A stretch of DNA of 64,000 bases from Welwitschia mirabilis (Eukaryota; Gnetophyta; Gnetopsida; Welwitschiales): assembly GCA_051453625.1 (NCBI GenBank), contig JBOZIK010000001.1:38586724-38650723 (forward strand), in the 5' to 3' direction. How positions within the stretch are numbered: the stretch's first letter is position 1; each line of letters starts with the position of its first letter. The translations under genes were made by a program, and so were the position numbers. Below the pieces are notes generated by a model. It was given only the letters and a program-made list of their open reading frames with translations. It was not told the DNA's origin and searched no databases. Positions 46,407-56,316 of this stretch are shown piece by piece.

Positions 46407-47453
46407 TGTATATGTGATAGGTTTTAGGCCCAGATGTCCCCACTCAAATAGGGTAAATGTTCCCTCTTCTTATAGGAAACATGATTAACAGTTCTCAGGT
46501 GTGGACATTCCTACTCCAAATAGCCTAGATGTTTCCCCTCCATTTAGCTTTTTCCCAGTCTGCAACTGTGATAGTGCAAACATCCATTCCTTTCCAAGGT
46601 GGATGTCCCTATACTCCCAGTAGTATGAACATTCATACTACTTTGAGGATGGACATTTTCCCCCTAGGAATGAGGACGTTCCCAATTCTAAAGGCCAACA
46701 TTCTTCCTTTGAACCAGTGTAAAAATGGTCTTCTTTAAGAAAATTCGTGGTAATTTTTAATGGCTATTATCTTCTGGCATGCCATTTAATCACATTACAA
46801 ATACGAATTTAATTAGGAAATCAAATTATCATGTATTTGGATCATCATTTAGGATTTCCCTTTAGCAGCTATTTTTCACTTCTTTTTAAAAGGAGAAAAA
46901 ACTACTTTGTTAGGGTTAACAAAAATACAAATACATATACGATTTTGTAAAGTAAACTAGAACCAATCTTTGGTGATATGTATGGACTTAGTAATTCTAT
47001 CTTGTGTATTCATTTGGATTAAATCCTACACTATTGCATCTGTGATTGAGGCACAACTCATTTTTCTCCCCTTCTATTTTTTCTGTGGTGGACTCTGACC
47101 CTTTAAAAGGCTTCAAGTGTGAGAGATTGATGATAAGCCTAGAAAATATTCACTATTGTGTAGGAGGTTGATGATAATCTTGGGAAATCATCACTATTAT
47201 ATAAGGAAGTAATAATAAGCTAGAAAATCATTAGTTCAATAGTGAAAAGGGAACCAAAGAAGATGATATCTTATCTCTTCTTGAAGAGTGGAGAAGGCAC
47301 ATCGTCAAACCACTATAAATCTTGTGGGCTAATTATTTTACTCTTTTCTCAAATTTAGTTTTTATTTATAAAGCTAATTAATTTTATTTAAGAATTTGTT
47401 TTTGAATCTAAAATTAATAATTATTCCTATTCACCTCCCCTCTAGGAATTTTA
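46407..47453 (+). repeat. CopA 3' LTR, second part
   Basis: Continues the LTR at the base where 28060 left it (TGTATATGTGATAGG against TGTATCTATGATAGG in the 5' LTR) and ends CTAGGAATTTTA before the right target-site copy. Confidence 0.88.
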
Positions 47454-47458
47454 CGCAA
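47454..47458. repeat. CopA target-site duplication, right copy
   Basis: CGCAA, matching CACAA at 13687-13691 in four of five bases. Confidence 0.75.
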
Positions 47459-47678
47459 CACGTTAACCTCTAAATGGTTAGGTTCTTATCTTATAAAAAA
47501 AGTGCATTCCAATGGCTTAATTAAAATCTCTAATCTAAACACTAGGGAAATTAAAAAAATCAATGGACAAAGGTTAAAAAATTGTGAGTCATCTACTAAT
47601 GAATCCTTAAATATGATAGAAGCACTTGTCTTATAAGCCCCTCTTAATGAGGAGGATTCTCCTCTTGTCATTGTCTAA
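47459..47678 (+). pseudogene. GypA1 integrase C-terminus
   Basis: SKWLGSYLIKKVHSNGLIKI, SNLNTREIKKINGQRLKN, a stop, then an acidic end and a final stop. This is the usual end of Athila/Tat integrase (W-GPF-V--V---G-VEI ... F-VNGQRLK). It completes the frame cut at 13691, which proves that the sequences left and right of CopA belong to one GypA1 copy. Confidence 0.87.
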
Positions 47679-50434
47679 ATTCTTTTTTAACTAATTCCTT
47701 GGGTAGACATCATGCTATTACTTGAATATCTTTAACTTAACTTGTGTATTACTTTATAACATTACCATGATTAGTAATATTTTACTTAGACATCTTAAAT
47801 GATAAGATAGGATTCATCCAATCTTAAGACATGTATGTAGCTATGAACTTCATTTAGAAGGAAGATGCCTTATTTCTTTTTTCCGTTTCAATGATATAAG
47901 TAACTAATCATTTTTGCATGCTCTTACTTATTCCTCATCTCATTACTTCACTTCTATTCTTGTAAGTACTTCGTTATGTGGATTATCCAAAAAGAAAAAC
48001 GAAAAAAAATAGAGAGTTAAAAAAGGAAAAAGAAAAGAAATAAAGACCATGATCTTTCATATCTGAGCTAAAACCATGATCATCATGATTCCTATCACAA
48101 GCACACTTGGNNNNNNNNNNNNNNNNNNNNNNNNNNNNNNNNNNNNNNNNNNNNNNNNNNNNNNNNNNNNNNNNNNNNNNNNNNNNNNNNNNNNNNNNNN
48201 NNNNNNNNNNNNNNNNNNNNNNNNNNNNNNNNNNNNNNNNNNNNNNNNNNNNNNNNNNNNNNNNNNNNNNNNNNNNNNNNNNNNNNNNNNNNNNNNNNNN
48301 NNNNNNNNNNNNNNNNNNNNNNNNNNNNNNNNNNNNNNNNNNNNNNNNNNNNNNNNNNNNNNNNNNNNNNNNNNNNNNNNNNNNNNNNNNNNNNNNNNNN
48401 NNNNNNNNNNNNNNNNNNNNNNNNNNNNNNNNNNNNNNNNNNNNNNNNNNNNNNNNNNNNNNNNNNNNNNNNNNNNNNNNNNNNNNNNNNNNNNNNNNNN
48501 NNNNNNNNNNNNNNNNNNNNNNNNNNNNNNNNNNNNNNNNNNNNNNNNNNNNNNNNNNNNNNNNNNNNNNNNNNNNNNNNNNNNNNNNNNNNNNNNNNNN
48601 NNNNNNNNNNNNNNNNNNNNNNNNNNNNNNNNNNNNNNNNNNNNNNNNNNNNNNNNNNNNNNNNNNNNNNNNNNNNNNNNNNNNNNNNNNNNNNNNNNNN
48701 NNNNNNNNNNNNNNNNNNNNNNNNNNNNNNNNNNNNNNNNNNNNNNNNNNNNNNNNNNNNNNNNNNNNNNNNNNNNNNNNNNNNNNNNNNNNNNNNNNNN
48801 NNTTTCCTAAGAGGGGTCTTTGGTAGTGTGATATGATAGATATGGAAACCCCAATAAGAGGTCAATTGGCCATGCCATGTGGGTCCTTACTCCTCTGACA
48901 GTGGTTACACTTCCCTCATCATAATAGAATAAATTTTACTTAAAGGCTATAAGATCTGTAATGTCCTTGGTCTTATCAAAGGCATTACTTGTTTACTAGA
49001 CTTCTTTTGCATATAGTACTTTCACATGATCATTCTAATTTTTCAGATTCTAGTGTTGTTTTGATATGTGAGCTAATGAGTTTATATTTCAATAGGTTTT
49101 TATCTTATCATTTATTGTTTGATAACTTTAGACATACTTGACATTATCAAAATCGTTGCCTATTTGAATGGTACTTTATGAGTTTTTACATACTATCACA
49201 CATTTTACATCAAGCAACTTTATAATCTTTACTAAGGTAATTTGTTAGATTTAAATTTAGGGTAAGTAAACAATCTTATTTCTATTCCTAGTGATCCATT
49301 TTCATTTTTGTTTTTATTTAACTATTTTATTAGGTTCTTCAAAGTTATTTCTATACTTTTTCAAAATAATATTGTGGATCTGATCATTTAGTATTTTTTG
49401 TTGATTTTACTCATAGTTTTATCCATGAGGATTTTTATTTCTTTTTTTGTCAAGTAGTGATGATACTTTTGAGTTTTAGCTCTTACTTTTCCATGCTTAC
49501 TAAGTTTGAGCACATTTGAGGAGTCCTTTTGAGCACTAATGCTTTCTACTAGTACATTATTTTGGTCTNNNNNNNNNNCATAAATCTCTGTGCATCATAA
49601 TCATGTTTTTTAGGATTCTTCTTTACTTTTTACCTTCTCCTTGATTTTTTGTTGATTTTCTAATGCTTGCTTGTTATTTCCCTTGCTTTCAGACTTTTTC
49701 TAGTTTTTCTTATCATTTTAGCATTTCATTTAATCAGTGTTGTCCCATCTCTATCATCTCCACACTAGTAGGACAACAATCATTCTTTTAGCTCTATTTC
49801 AATCCAGAACATCTTGCTTTACCTATAGGGGAGAGGGGAAGGATATCTTTTTGAGCTTCTTCTAAGATATTGAGCAAAAAATTTAATTTTAAAATGATCA
49901 TTTTTTATCTTTCCTGATATATATTTATGATTACTTATTTGGATATGCTTTCATATTACTTAAATAAATTTTTATGATCTAGAAAGAACATATTAGCATA
50001 TTTATAGAGTTTTTTTATAGCTATGTTTTAAAACATCTAAAACATCTTGAATAAGGGAAAGAATGTTATGATTACTCTTTATACTTTTCTCTTGTAAATT
50101 ACATTAATGAACTTATATGAATCATTTTGAGTTATCACTACTTATTATTACTATCTCAAATTATAAATATAAATTATCATTTTCTAAGCTATCATTATTA
50201 GATTTTATGAATTTTTTTTATATGTGTATGACATTCATTTGTTCTATTGCAACGTGTTTAAGTAGGGAGCTTATGAATATATCAATGTTTGTTTTAGTTA
50301 ATAGGTTTTTGATGTCTATTCCTATATGGTAAAAACTAAACTCAAAATTACATTTTTCTAATTACTAGTTATCTTAATTAAATTGGCTTGTAATATAGTT
50401 GATTGCTTACTTTATCAGGGACTAATAATGATAT
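47679..50434 (+). other. GypA1 3' noncoding or decayed env-like region
   Basis: About 2.7 kb between integrase and 3' LTR, with a 692-N gap (48111-48802) and a 10-N gap at 49569. Athila elements often carry an extra ORF here, but no readable frame remains. A dyad motif of the GypA family is at 49740-49785. Confidence 0.45.
48111..48802. other. Assembly gap in GypA1 3' region
   Basis: Run of N. Confidence 0.95.
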
Positions 50435-50730
50435 GAAGGGGACTATGTTATGATGCCAACTTGTAGGAATTTGATAGGGTATTTTGAGTATTTTTATAAA
50501 ACATTTATACAGGTTTAGATGTAATTCTGATACTTATGAAGAATTGATAGGATGTTCAGTGACACATGTAATTATTAGTATATTTAGAGGCATCTTAGGA
50601 TTATCTTAATACTTCATACCTTAAAGGAAAGATTAATCATTCAAAAGATTGATTTCCCTTTAATCTAAAAGATAGAGAGGCCTATTGTACCCTATGTTAT
50701 TTCCATGATAGATAGGACGATAGCAATGTG
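50435..50730 (+). repeat. GypA1 polypurine tract and truncated 3' LTR
   Basis: GAAGGGGA (50435-50442) is followed at 50449 by TATGATGCCAACTTGTAGGA, matching the minus-strand start of the GypA3 LTR (TGTGATGCCAATTTATAGGA). The match continues to the GGACGATAGCAATG dyad near 50730 and is then lost, so about four fifths of the LTR is missing. Confidence 0.75.
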
Positions 50731-51544
50731 TTTAAATATAATGTAGCTTATTATTTAAAAGTTGGTTCTTAGGCCATTTGCATCATACAAATCTTATGAT
50801 CAATTAACTTGTCTTGTCAATAAAAAATTTATGTAACTAAATTTTAAACTTGAAATATTTTGATAAACTTATACACATATACATATATACATACACACAT
50901 CCCCCCTATCTAGATCCTAGAAGTTACTCTTAATTGTATGTACACACACACACACACACACACACACNNNNNNNNNNNNNNNNNNNNNNNNNNNNNNNNN
51001 NNNNNNNNNNNNNNNNNNNNNNNNNNNNNNNNNNNNNNNNNNNNNNNNNNNNNNNNNNNNNNNNNNNCTACAAACAACTTAGGTTTTCACAATTCATCCT
51101 TTCCAAGCTTGACCACTCGTTGTAGACAATAATATAACAATATCTTATAAATAAATCTAAATGCATGAGAAAAATAACATGAGCAATTACTTTAGATCAC
51201 ATATCATTACTATTGCATGAACATAATATAATTGAGAAACTCTACATCAAAACTACAGTTAGTTTTTTAAAATAAGCCAAATATTAAATCTTTCACTATA
51301 ACAATGAAAACTCATGCATAAGTAAATTTCACAATTAATAAAATTTTTTAATCAATTAATTAAGGTTATAATTTGTAGTTAATCTTTTAATAAATTTTCA
51401 AGTAATAACATGCAAGTACTTTAGTTTTACTATTACTGTTATCACTAATATTATTATTTTTAAATAATTAAAAACTAGACTTATTATTATTATTAAATTT
51501 CCAAATTTAAATTAACTATCTAAATGGCTTTAGAAAGTTTTCTA
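50731..51544. other. Unassigned AT-rich spacer
   Basis: No coding or element signal, apart from the CA repeat at 50942. A 100-N gap is at 50968-51067. Confidence 0.5.
50942..50967. repeat. (AC)13 microsatellite at a gap edge
   Basis: Perfect AC repeat running into the 100-N gap, which it probably caused, so its true length is unknown. Confidence 0.95.
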
Positions 51545-51977
51545 ACCTTAAGAAAAATCTAGACATGCTAGTAATGTAATGCACAAATTAAAGAAAATGT
51601 TGAATGCCTCATCTTTATGTGCAAGAATGTCTATCCATATAAAATAAGAGTAATCATTGACAATAGTTTGATAATGTCTTTTCTNNNNNNNNNNGAGTTT
51701 AATTGTAATAGTTTTTTTCTTGTTAAAACTTACCCTTGTTTGCTTTTCTTTTTGACATGTCTCACAAGCTTGATCATCAAAGCTTTATAACTTAGAATGT
51801 TCTCTTATCATATCTTTTAAGGATAAGATTTTTAGCAAGTTTTTATTTACATGCTCAAGCTTGTTATGCTGTAGCCCTATTTTATCTATAGTAGTTAACA
51901 AACACTTAGTTCTCTTGTTAGAGATATCTTATAAAGTAGTAATAAAGACATTAGATTATCTAATTCTAGTAAATACG
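51545..51977 (-). pseudogene. Copia integrase remnant, cut by GypA3
   Basis: Read on the minus strand from 51977: KLEHVNKNLLKILSLKDMIR (the usual LGH-N---L--LSK---V-G), then FDDQACETCQKEKQTRVSFN (zinc-binding C-x2-C with QKGKQTR-SF), a 10-N gap, and TIVNDYSYFIWIDILAHKDE (usually TIVDDYSRFTWVY-L--KDE, here with the catalytic-site-adjacent Asp changed to Asn). This is the GAG-pre-integrase and the start of the integrase core. The upstream side stops exactly at the GypA3 LTR. Confidence 0.8.
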
Positions 51978-53318
51978 TGTTGCAGTCTGAATTTATGTAA
52001 TCTTAAAGTCATTTAGGTAAACCTGTGTATCAAATAACTTATAGAAAAACACACGCTAGTATAGATGGAGTTCTTCCAAATGTCATAATTCCAATGAAGT
52101 CACTAGGTGCCAAGTAAGAGAATTGATTTCTAAAGGTATTTTTAGTCTTTTATCTTTTAATAAATAGGAGTAAATAATAACATAAATGTAATGCAATGTA
52201 AATGGATATGAAATGCAAATGGAAATGGAATGACTTCTATTGATTTCTAATTCTCCTATTATAAGAACTAGCTTTCTATAATTGAGATCAATTAAGAAGA
52301 ATACTCAACTTGTTCCTAATCAATATGAACTATGAGATATATCAAGTAGAGTATGGAATGCAATGTACAATGAAATAAAATAATAATGAAAATTTAATAC
52401 TAACTAAAGTTAACCTTGACAAAGGTTGCCCTTATAATCTAGATAAATCACAAAATTATTACTTTAAACTATGATCAATGTAAATCATAAGGGACATACA
52501 TGGCAATTATATTAATTCAAATAGTAACTGCATTAATTAAAGAACTTAACATCCACTTACAACAAAATAGAAACATTTCAATGGAATATACTTAGCCTAA
52601 CACCAAGGAAATTCCTTTCTGTAGCTATTGGATAGACCTCTTATCCTTCAATCTTCTGTCACAAGCATATTAGGTACAAAAGATGGAAACAAAAATAAAA
52701 TAGAAGAAGGTTATTTATAGTTTTACATTGAGGTTCTAGAAACTCAACCTTAGAAATCAAAAAAGAAACTCTAATAGCCCAAATGGGTCACTTGATCCCA
52801 TTATAAAGATAATTCTTTGCGATCATAGAAAATTAGCTGTCATTCTGACTATTGTGGAGATGACACAAGAGATGTCACCCTACATCAATAGCTACTTCAT
52901 CATCTTCATGCCCCATGAACTTCAAACTTACCTATTTGCCAATATAAATGTTGGCCTACCTCTACGCCAGAAATATCTACAAAATTATTAAGTATAGTAA
53001 TAGTATTTTGTCATCCCCACAGCTTTTGTCCATGTTATAGTGTTATTATTGTGTCTGTCATGAGGATGATAGAAGGGACAATAGGCTTCCTTATCTCCAA
53101 TCTTATAGGTAAGTTAGTCTTTTTGTATGATGAGTCCTTCTTCTAAGTATACAATATCAGAATAAGCCTTAGAAACCTCCAAATATGCTAAGAAATCACA
53201 TGTTTCATTGATCACCTTATCAGATCTTTATAATCATCAGTATTGCATCTAAACCTATGTAGATATCCTATAAAAGTACTCAAAATATACCATAAAATTT
53301 CTACAAATTTGCATTGCA
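51978..53318 (-). repeat. GypA3 3' LTR
   Basis: 1341 bases. TGTTGCAG... on the plus strand at the outer edge, GCATTGCA at the inner. A minus-strand TATA box (CTATAAATAA) is near 52720-52711. Dyad motifs TGTCATTCTGACTATTGTGG... are near 52841 and 53013. Confidence 0.8.
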
Positions 53319-53830
53319 ATAGTAGTAATAATAAAATACTATCATCTTGTTAATCCTTCCCATGACAAGCTAGACAATATTCTGTTTGTTTAGTTATGGA
53401 AATTTTTTTCTAATTTTAGTTTTCTACTATTTGGATAGTTGTTCCTCTTGTCATCTCCACAACCAGATGGATGACTATTAGTTATTTTTTATTTTGGTTT
53501 TTATTTACTATCTAAACTATATGAGAACATGGTAAATTCTAGTAGAAAGACGAAATATTAGAGAGATTCAAACTGAATTGAAGAAAATATTAGAGAAGGG
53601 TTATTTGACTTTAAGCAAAATTTAGGTACACACACTCTAGGTATACAGATTCTAAGAAGTAAAAAAGAGGATTTTTTTAGTTTTTTTAATTTTAAAATTA
53701 GATTTTAAAAAATAAAATTATAAAAATAATAGTATAGAAGTAGATCATATCATTTCTTTTTCATCTATGTTAAAATGGAAGATCTAAGGTAACACTTACA
53801 GTTGCAGCCTCAGGGTCTTTGAATTTAGGA
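53319..53830 (-). other. GypA3 3' noncoding region
   Basis: Region between gag end and 3' LTR where pol is missing. AT-rich, with another dyad motif at 53437-53480. No good polypurine tract remains next to the LTR. Confidence 0.5.
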
Positions 53831-55760
53831 CATTTTTATATGACTAAGTTGGAAAGAGATTGAATAGGAAAAACTTTGCTAGGAATGATACATTTTTGCT
53901 TTCATCTTATAAATCTTTTCATAACTTAGAATATTTAGGATTTCCTTGCAAGAGTTTCCAAAAGGATAGGTTGATGTTAAATTCTTACATCAAAGCTTTT
54001 AGGTGTTCACCAAAGATAGGATTTGTATTTAATCTATTAATCCAAGGGGTGGATGGTTTCTTTCCTTTGTTTTCTTGTAAATTATTTTTAGTGAAGGCCT
54101 TAGTAGGTGATGTTGATGGAAGATTGTATGAATCTAACTTCTCCACATCATCTTCCTCATTTATTTCATTATTTTTAAAAGTTGAAACTTCATAGGATAG
54201 GAGGTTTTGTATCCTTTTCATTTCTTGTCGCTATTTTTAAATCTCTTCTAACTTCAATTAGGTTGGGCATTAGTTGAGATGCAAAAGACCCTTGTAATCT
54301 TTGGTTAGCAAGCATTATTTGTTAAAGCACATTTACTAGGTTCTCAATGTTGCTACTAGTTTTCTCCTGTACTTTTCTCATCTCTTCTATGGATTCTTTG
54401 AGTGAATCATTTTGATTTTGTTGAAAATTATGTTGAAAATTGGAATTCCTGAAGCTACTTTCAAATGGTTTCAAATGAGATTATCCAACTAATCTTTGTT
54501 GAAATTATGTTTGACTTTTAAAATTAGGTGTCTTTTGATTGAAGGCATAAACTTCCTCAAACATTTTTTCCTTACAAGTTGGTAATAAAGGACATTCTTT
54601 TATTGGATGAGAGTCGTCTTCACAAATTTTACAAGTTAAAGTTGAGTGTTTTTTATTTACCACCTTTTTATCAACTATCATTTGTATATACTTCTTTAAA
54701 GTAGTAGTAAAATATTTCATTAAATTGGTTGAGTCCTCTCTTTCTTCTTATTTGTCATGTTTTACTTCCTTTAAGTCTTTTAGAATTTGACCGACTGTGT
54801 AATTTTTTTTAGTGGGTTTAGGCCAAGTTTGGCTTATTTTTGCCAAATTTTCTAACACACTACATGCATCATTTAGGATTAAATTTAACAAGTTGCCTCC
54901 ACAAAAAAAACTCAATAGTTATTTTATTGAAGCATTCAATTCACTGTAAAAATAATCTACAAGCTCTTCTTTATAAAATTCATTAATAGTGTTGAAATGA
55001 CTAGCGATTATAAAAATTTCATACACTATTACATAATATCCATGAGGTTGTTATTTGAAGTTGGTTACTTCTTTTCTTCTCTTCCTCATGAAATTCTCAC
55101 TCAAAAATCATTTAATAAACACTTCTTGCACTTGACTCTAAGATTTAAGACTTTTATATGGGATAGTTTTAAGTCAAACTTTTTCTCTTCTTCTAAGTAT
55201 GACTGGAAAAATAATCATATCAGTTCAATCAATAATATGTTTCTTCCCATTTCCCTAGGTAAGTACAAGTTGTTCAATGTTAGCCAAATGTTAAAAAGGA
55301 TCATCCTCTGGTTCCCTCAAAAAAGTTGGATAAGCACTTAAATTTCTTAATTCTACATCATCTCTAGAAGGTAAATCTAAAGGATTTTGAATTTCATGTT
55401 TTCTATTTGTAATTAAATCCCTAAGAGTAACATTTGCATTGAATGACTAAGTTCCTATTATGATTGGAGTATTATACAAAGTAACTTGCTTTTGATTTTG
55501 CAATGATTTCGATATGTTTGACATGTTCAAAGAAACAATACGATATACTTCTATGCTATGATTTATTTTTGTAAAATCTAATTCTAAAACAATAAAAGCA
55601 AAAAAATCTTCTATGTAATTCTAAAAATTTGCATCTTGGGATGTGTGTATCTAGATTTAGCTTAAAGTTGAATAATCTTTCTCTGATGTTTTCTTTAATT
55701 AAGTTCCATTCTCTCTGATATTTTATCTTTTTACCAGATTTCACTATATCCTTGTATGCT
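53831..55760 (-). pseudogene. GypA3 gag polyprotein, decayed
   Basis: Read from about 55760 down. An N-terminal part is broken. The gag core at about 55000-54780 reads ELVDYFYSELNASIK, stop, LLSFFCGGNLLNLIL and ACSVLENLAKISQTWPKP. The zinc knuckle (open frame 54720-54505) has CKICEDDSHPIKEC (CX2CX4HX4C complete), followed by TCKEKMFEEVYAFNQ, as in GypA2. The end (54221-53985) is an acidic linker with GKKPSTPWINRL, the remnant of the PYKP-IPFPQRL pre-protease motif. The protease that should follow is absent. Gag is therefore the only coding part of this element. Confidence 0.82.
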
Positions 55761-56295
55761 CAATCAACAGATAAAAAACCAAAATAAAAAATAATAGATC
55801 ATTGTCCATCTATTTGTGGGAATGATAGGAAAGACAATGATCGTAGTAAAAGAAATCTGAAATTATAAAAATTCACTAACAGAAGAAAACGAAACTATCA
55901 TTTAGATTATTATGGAGACAACAGACAAAATGATGATTTATTTGAACTTTTCAGAAAATAAAATTCCAAAAAGTATAAAAAAAATAACAAGACTGTCATC
56001 CTACTTATTGTGGGGATGATAGAGCCAATGACAGTTTTATATCTGAAAACAAAAAAGCAAAATATGAAAATAATAAAAAAGCTAAATTCAAATTCAAGAC
56101 TATTGTACCCTATGTCGTTAGGACGACAGAGAGAATGACAAGGTTTCTAAGAAAACTTGCGGAAAATAAAATTACATGGAAATAAACTTACTTTATACTA
56201 TACTAAAAGTACAATATTAATTCAAATAGATAACTTGAAAAAAAATTCAAGGTACTTATTGGATTAATGAAAATTCTCTTAGCTCCTTACGACCT
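55761..56295 (-). repeat. GypA3 leader with four-unit dyad array
   Basis: Four related blocks start near 55800, 55894, 55991 and 56100. Each is an imperfect inverted repeat of the form TGTCATCCTAC-TTATTGTGG-GGATGATAGAG...ATGACAG. The spacing is 94-110 bases. The same block recurs in LTRs of GypA1, GypA2 and GypA3. Confidence 0.7.
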
Positions 56296-56313
56296 TCCCC
56301 GATAATGGTATTA
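56296..56313 (-). promoter_or_regulatory. GypA3 primer binding site (tRNA-Asp type)
   Basis: Plus strand TCCCCGATAATGGTATTA against the tRNA-Asp 3' end TCCCCGGCAACGGCGCCA: 11 of 18 identical, and all seven differences are transitions. Three A bases separate it from the LTR, as in GypA2. Confidence 0.75.
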
Positions 56314-56316
56314 AAA

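Larger units (their letters stand above)
13692..47453 (+). mobile_element. CopA, Copia element inserted in GypA1 integrase
   Basis: Components: 5' LTR 13692-14845, iMet primer site 14849-14861, gag start 14902-15346, (CopB insertion), gag remainder, protease, integrase, RT, RNase H to about 27545, purine tract, and a 3' LTR split into 27907-28060 and 46407-47453 by the CACTA unit. Gene order gag-PR-IN-RT-RH identifies Copia. The UBN2-type gag, coiled-coil segment and LTR of about 1.15 kb point to the SIRE-like group, which is inference. It is dead in every domain. Confidence 0.85.
11227..50730 (+). mobile_element. GypA1, outermost Athila/Tat-like gypsy element, split
   Basis: The element is seen as pol at 11227-13691, integrase end at 47459-47678, a 3' noncoding region, a purine tract and a truncated 3' LTR at 50449-50730. 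Everything from 13692 to 47453 is a later CopA insertion plus what later landed in CopA. Its gag and 5' LTR are not in the window: they would lie beyond Chromo1 and GypA2 to the left. The assignment to the same family as GypA2 and GypA3 comes from the LTR sequence match. Confidence 0.75.

Noticed and set aside
53860-54195. 111-codon plus-strand frame
   Set aside because: Antisense of the GypA3 gag-protease linker. The minus strand carries the family motif and is shared with GypA2.
54997-55341. 114-codon plus-strand frame
   Set aside because: It is antisense to GypA3 gag, which has recognisable domains on the minus strand.
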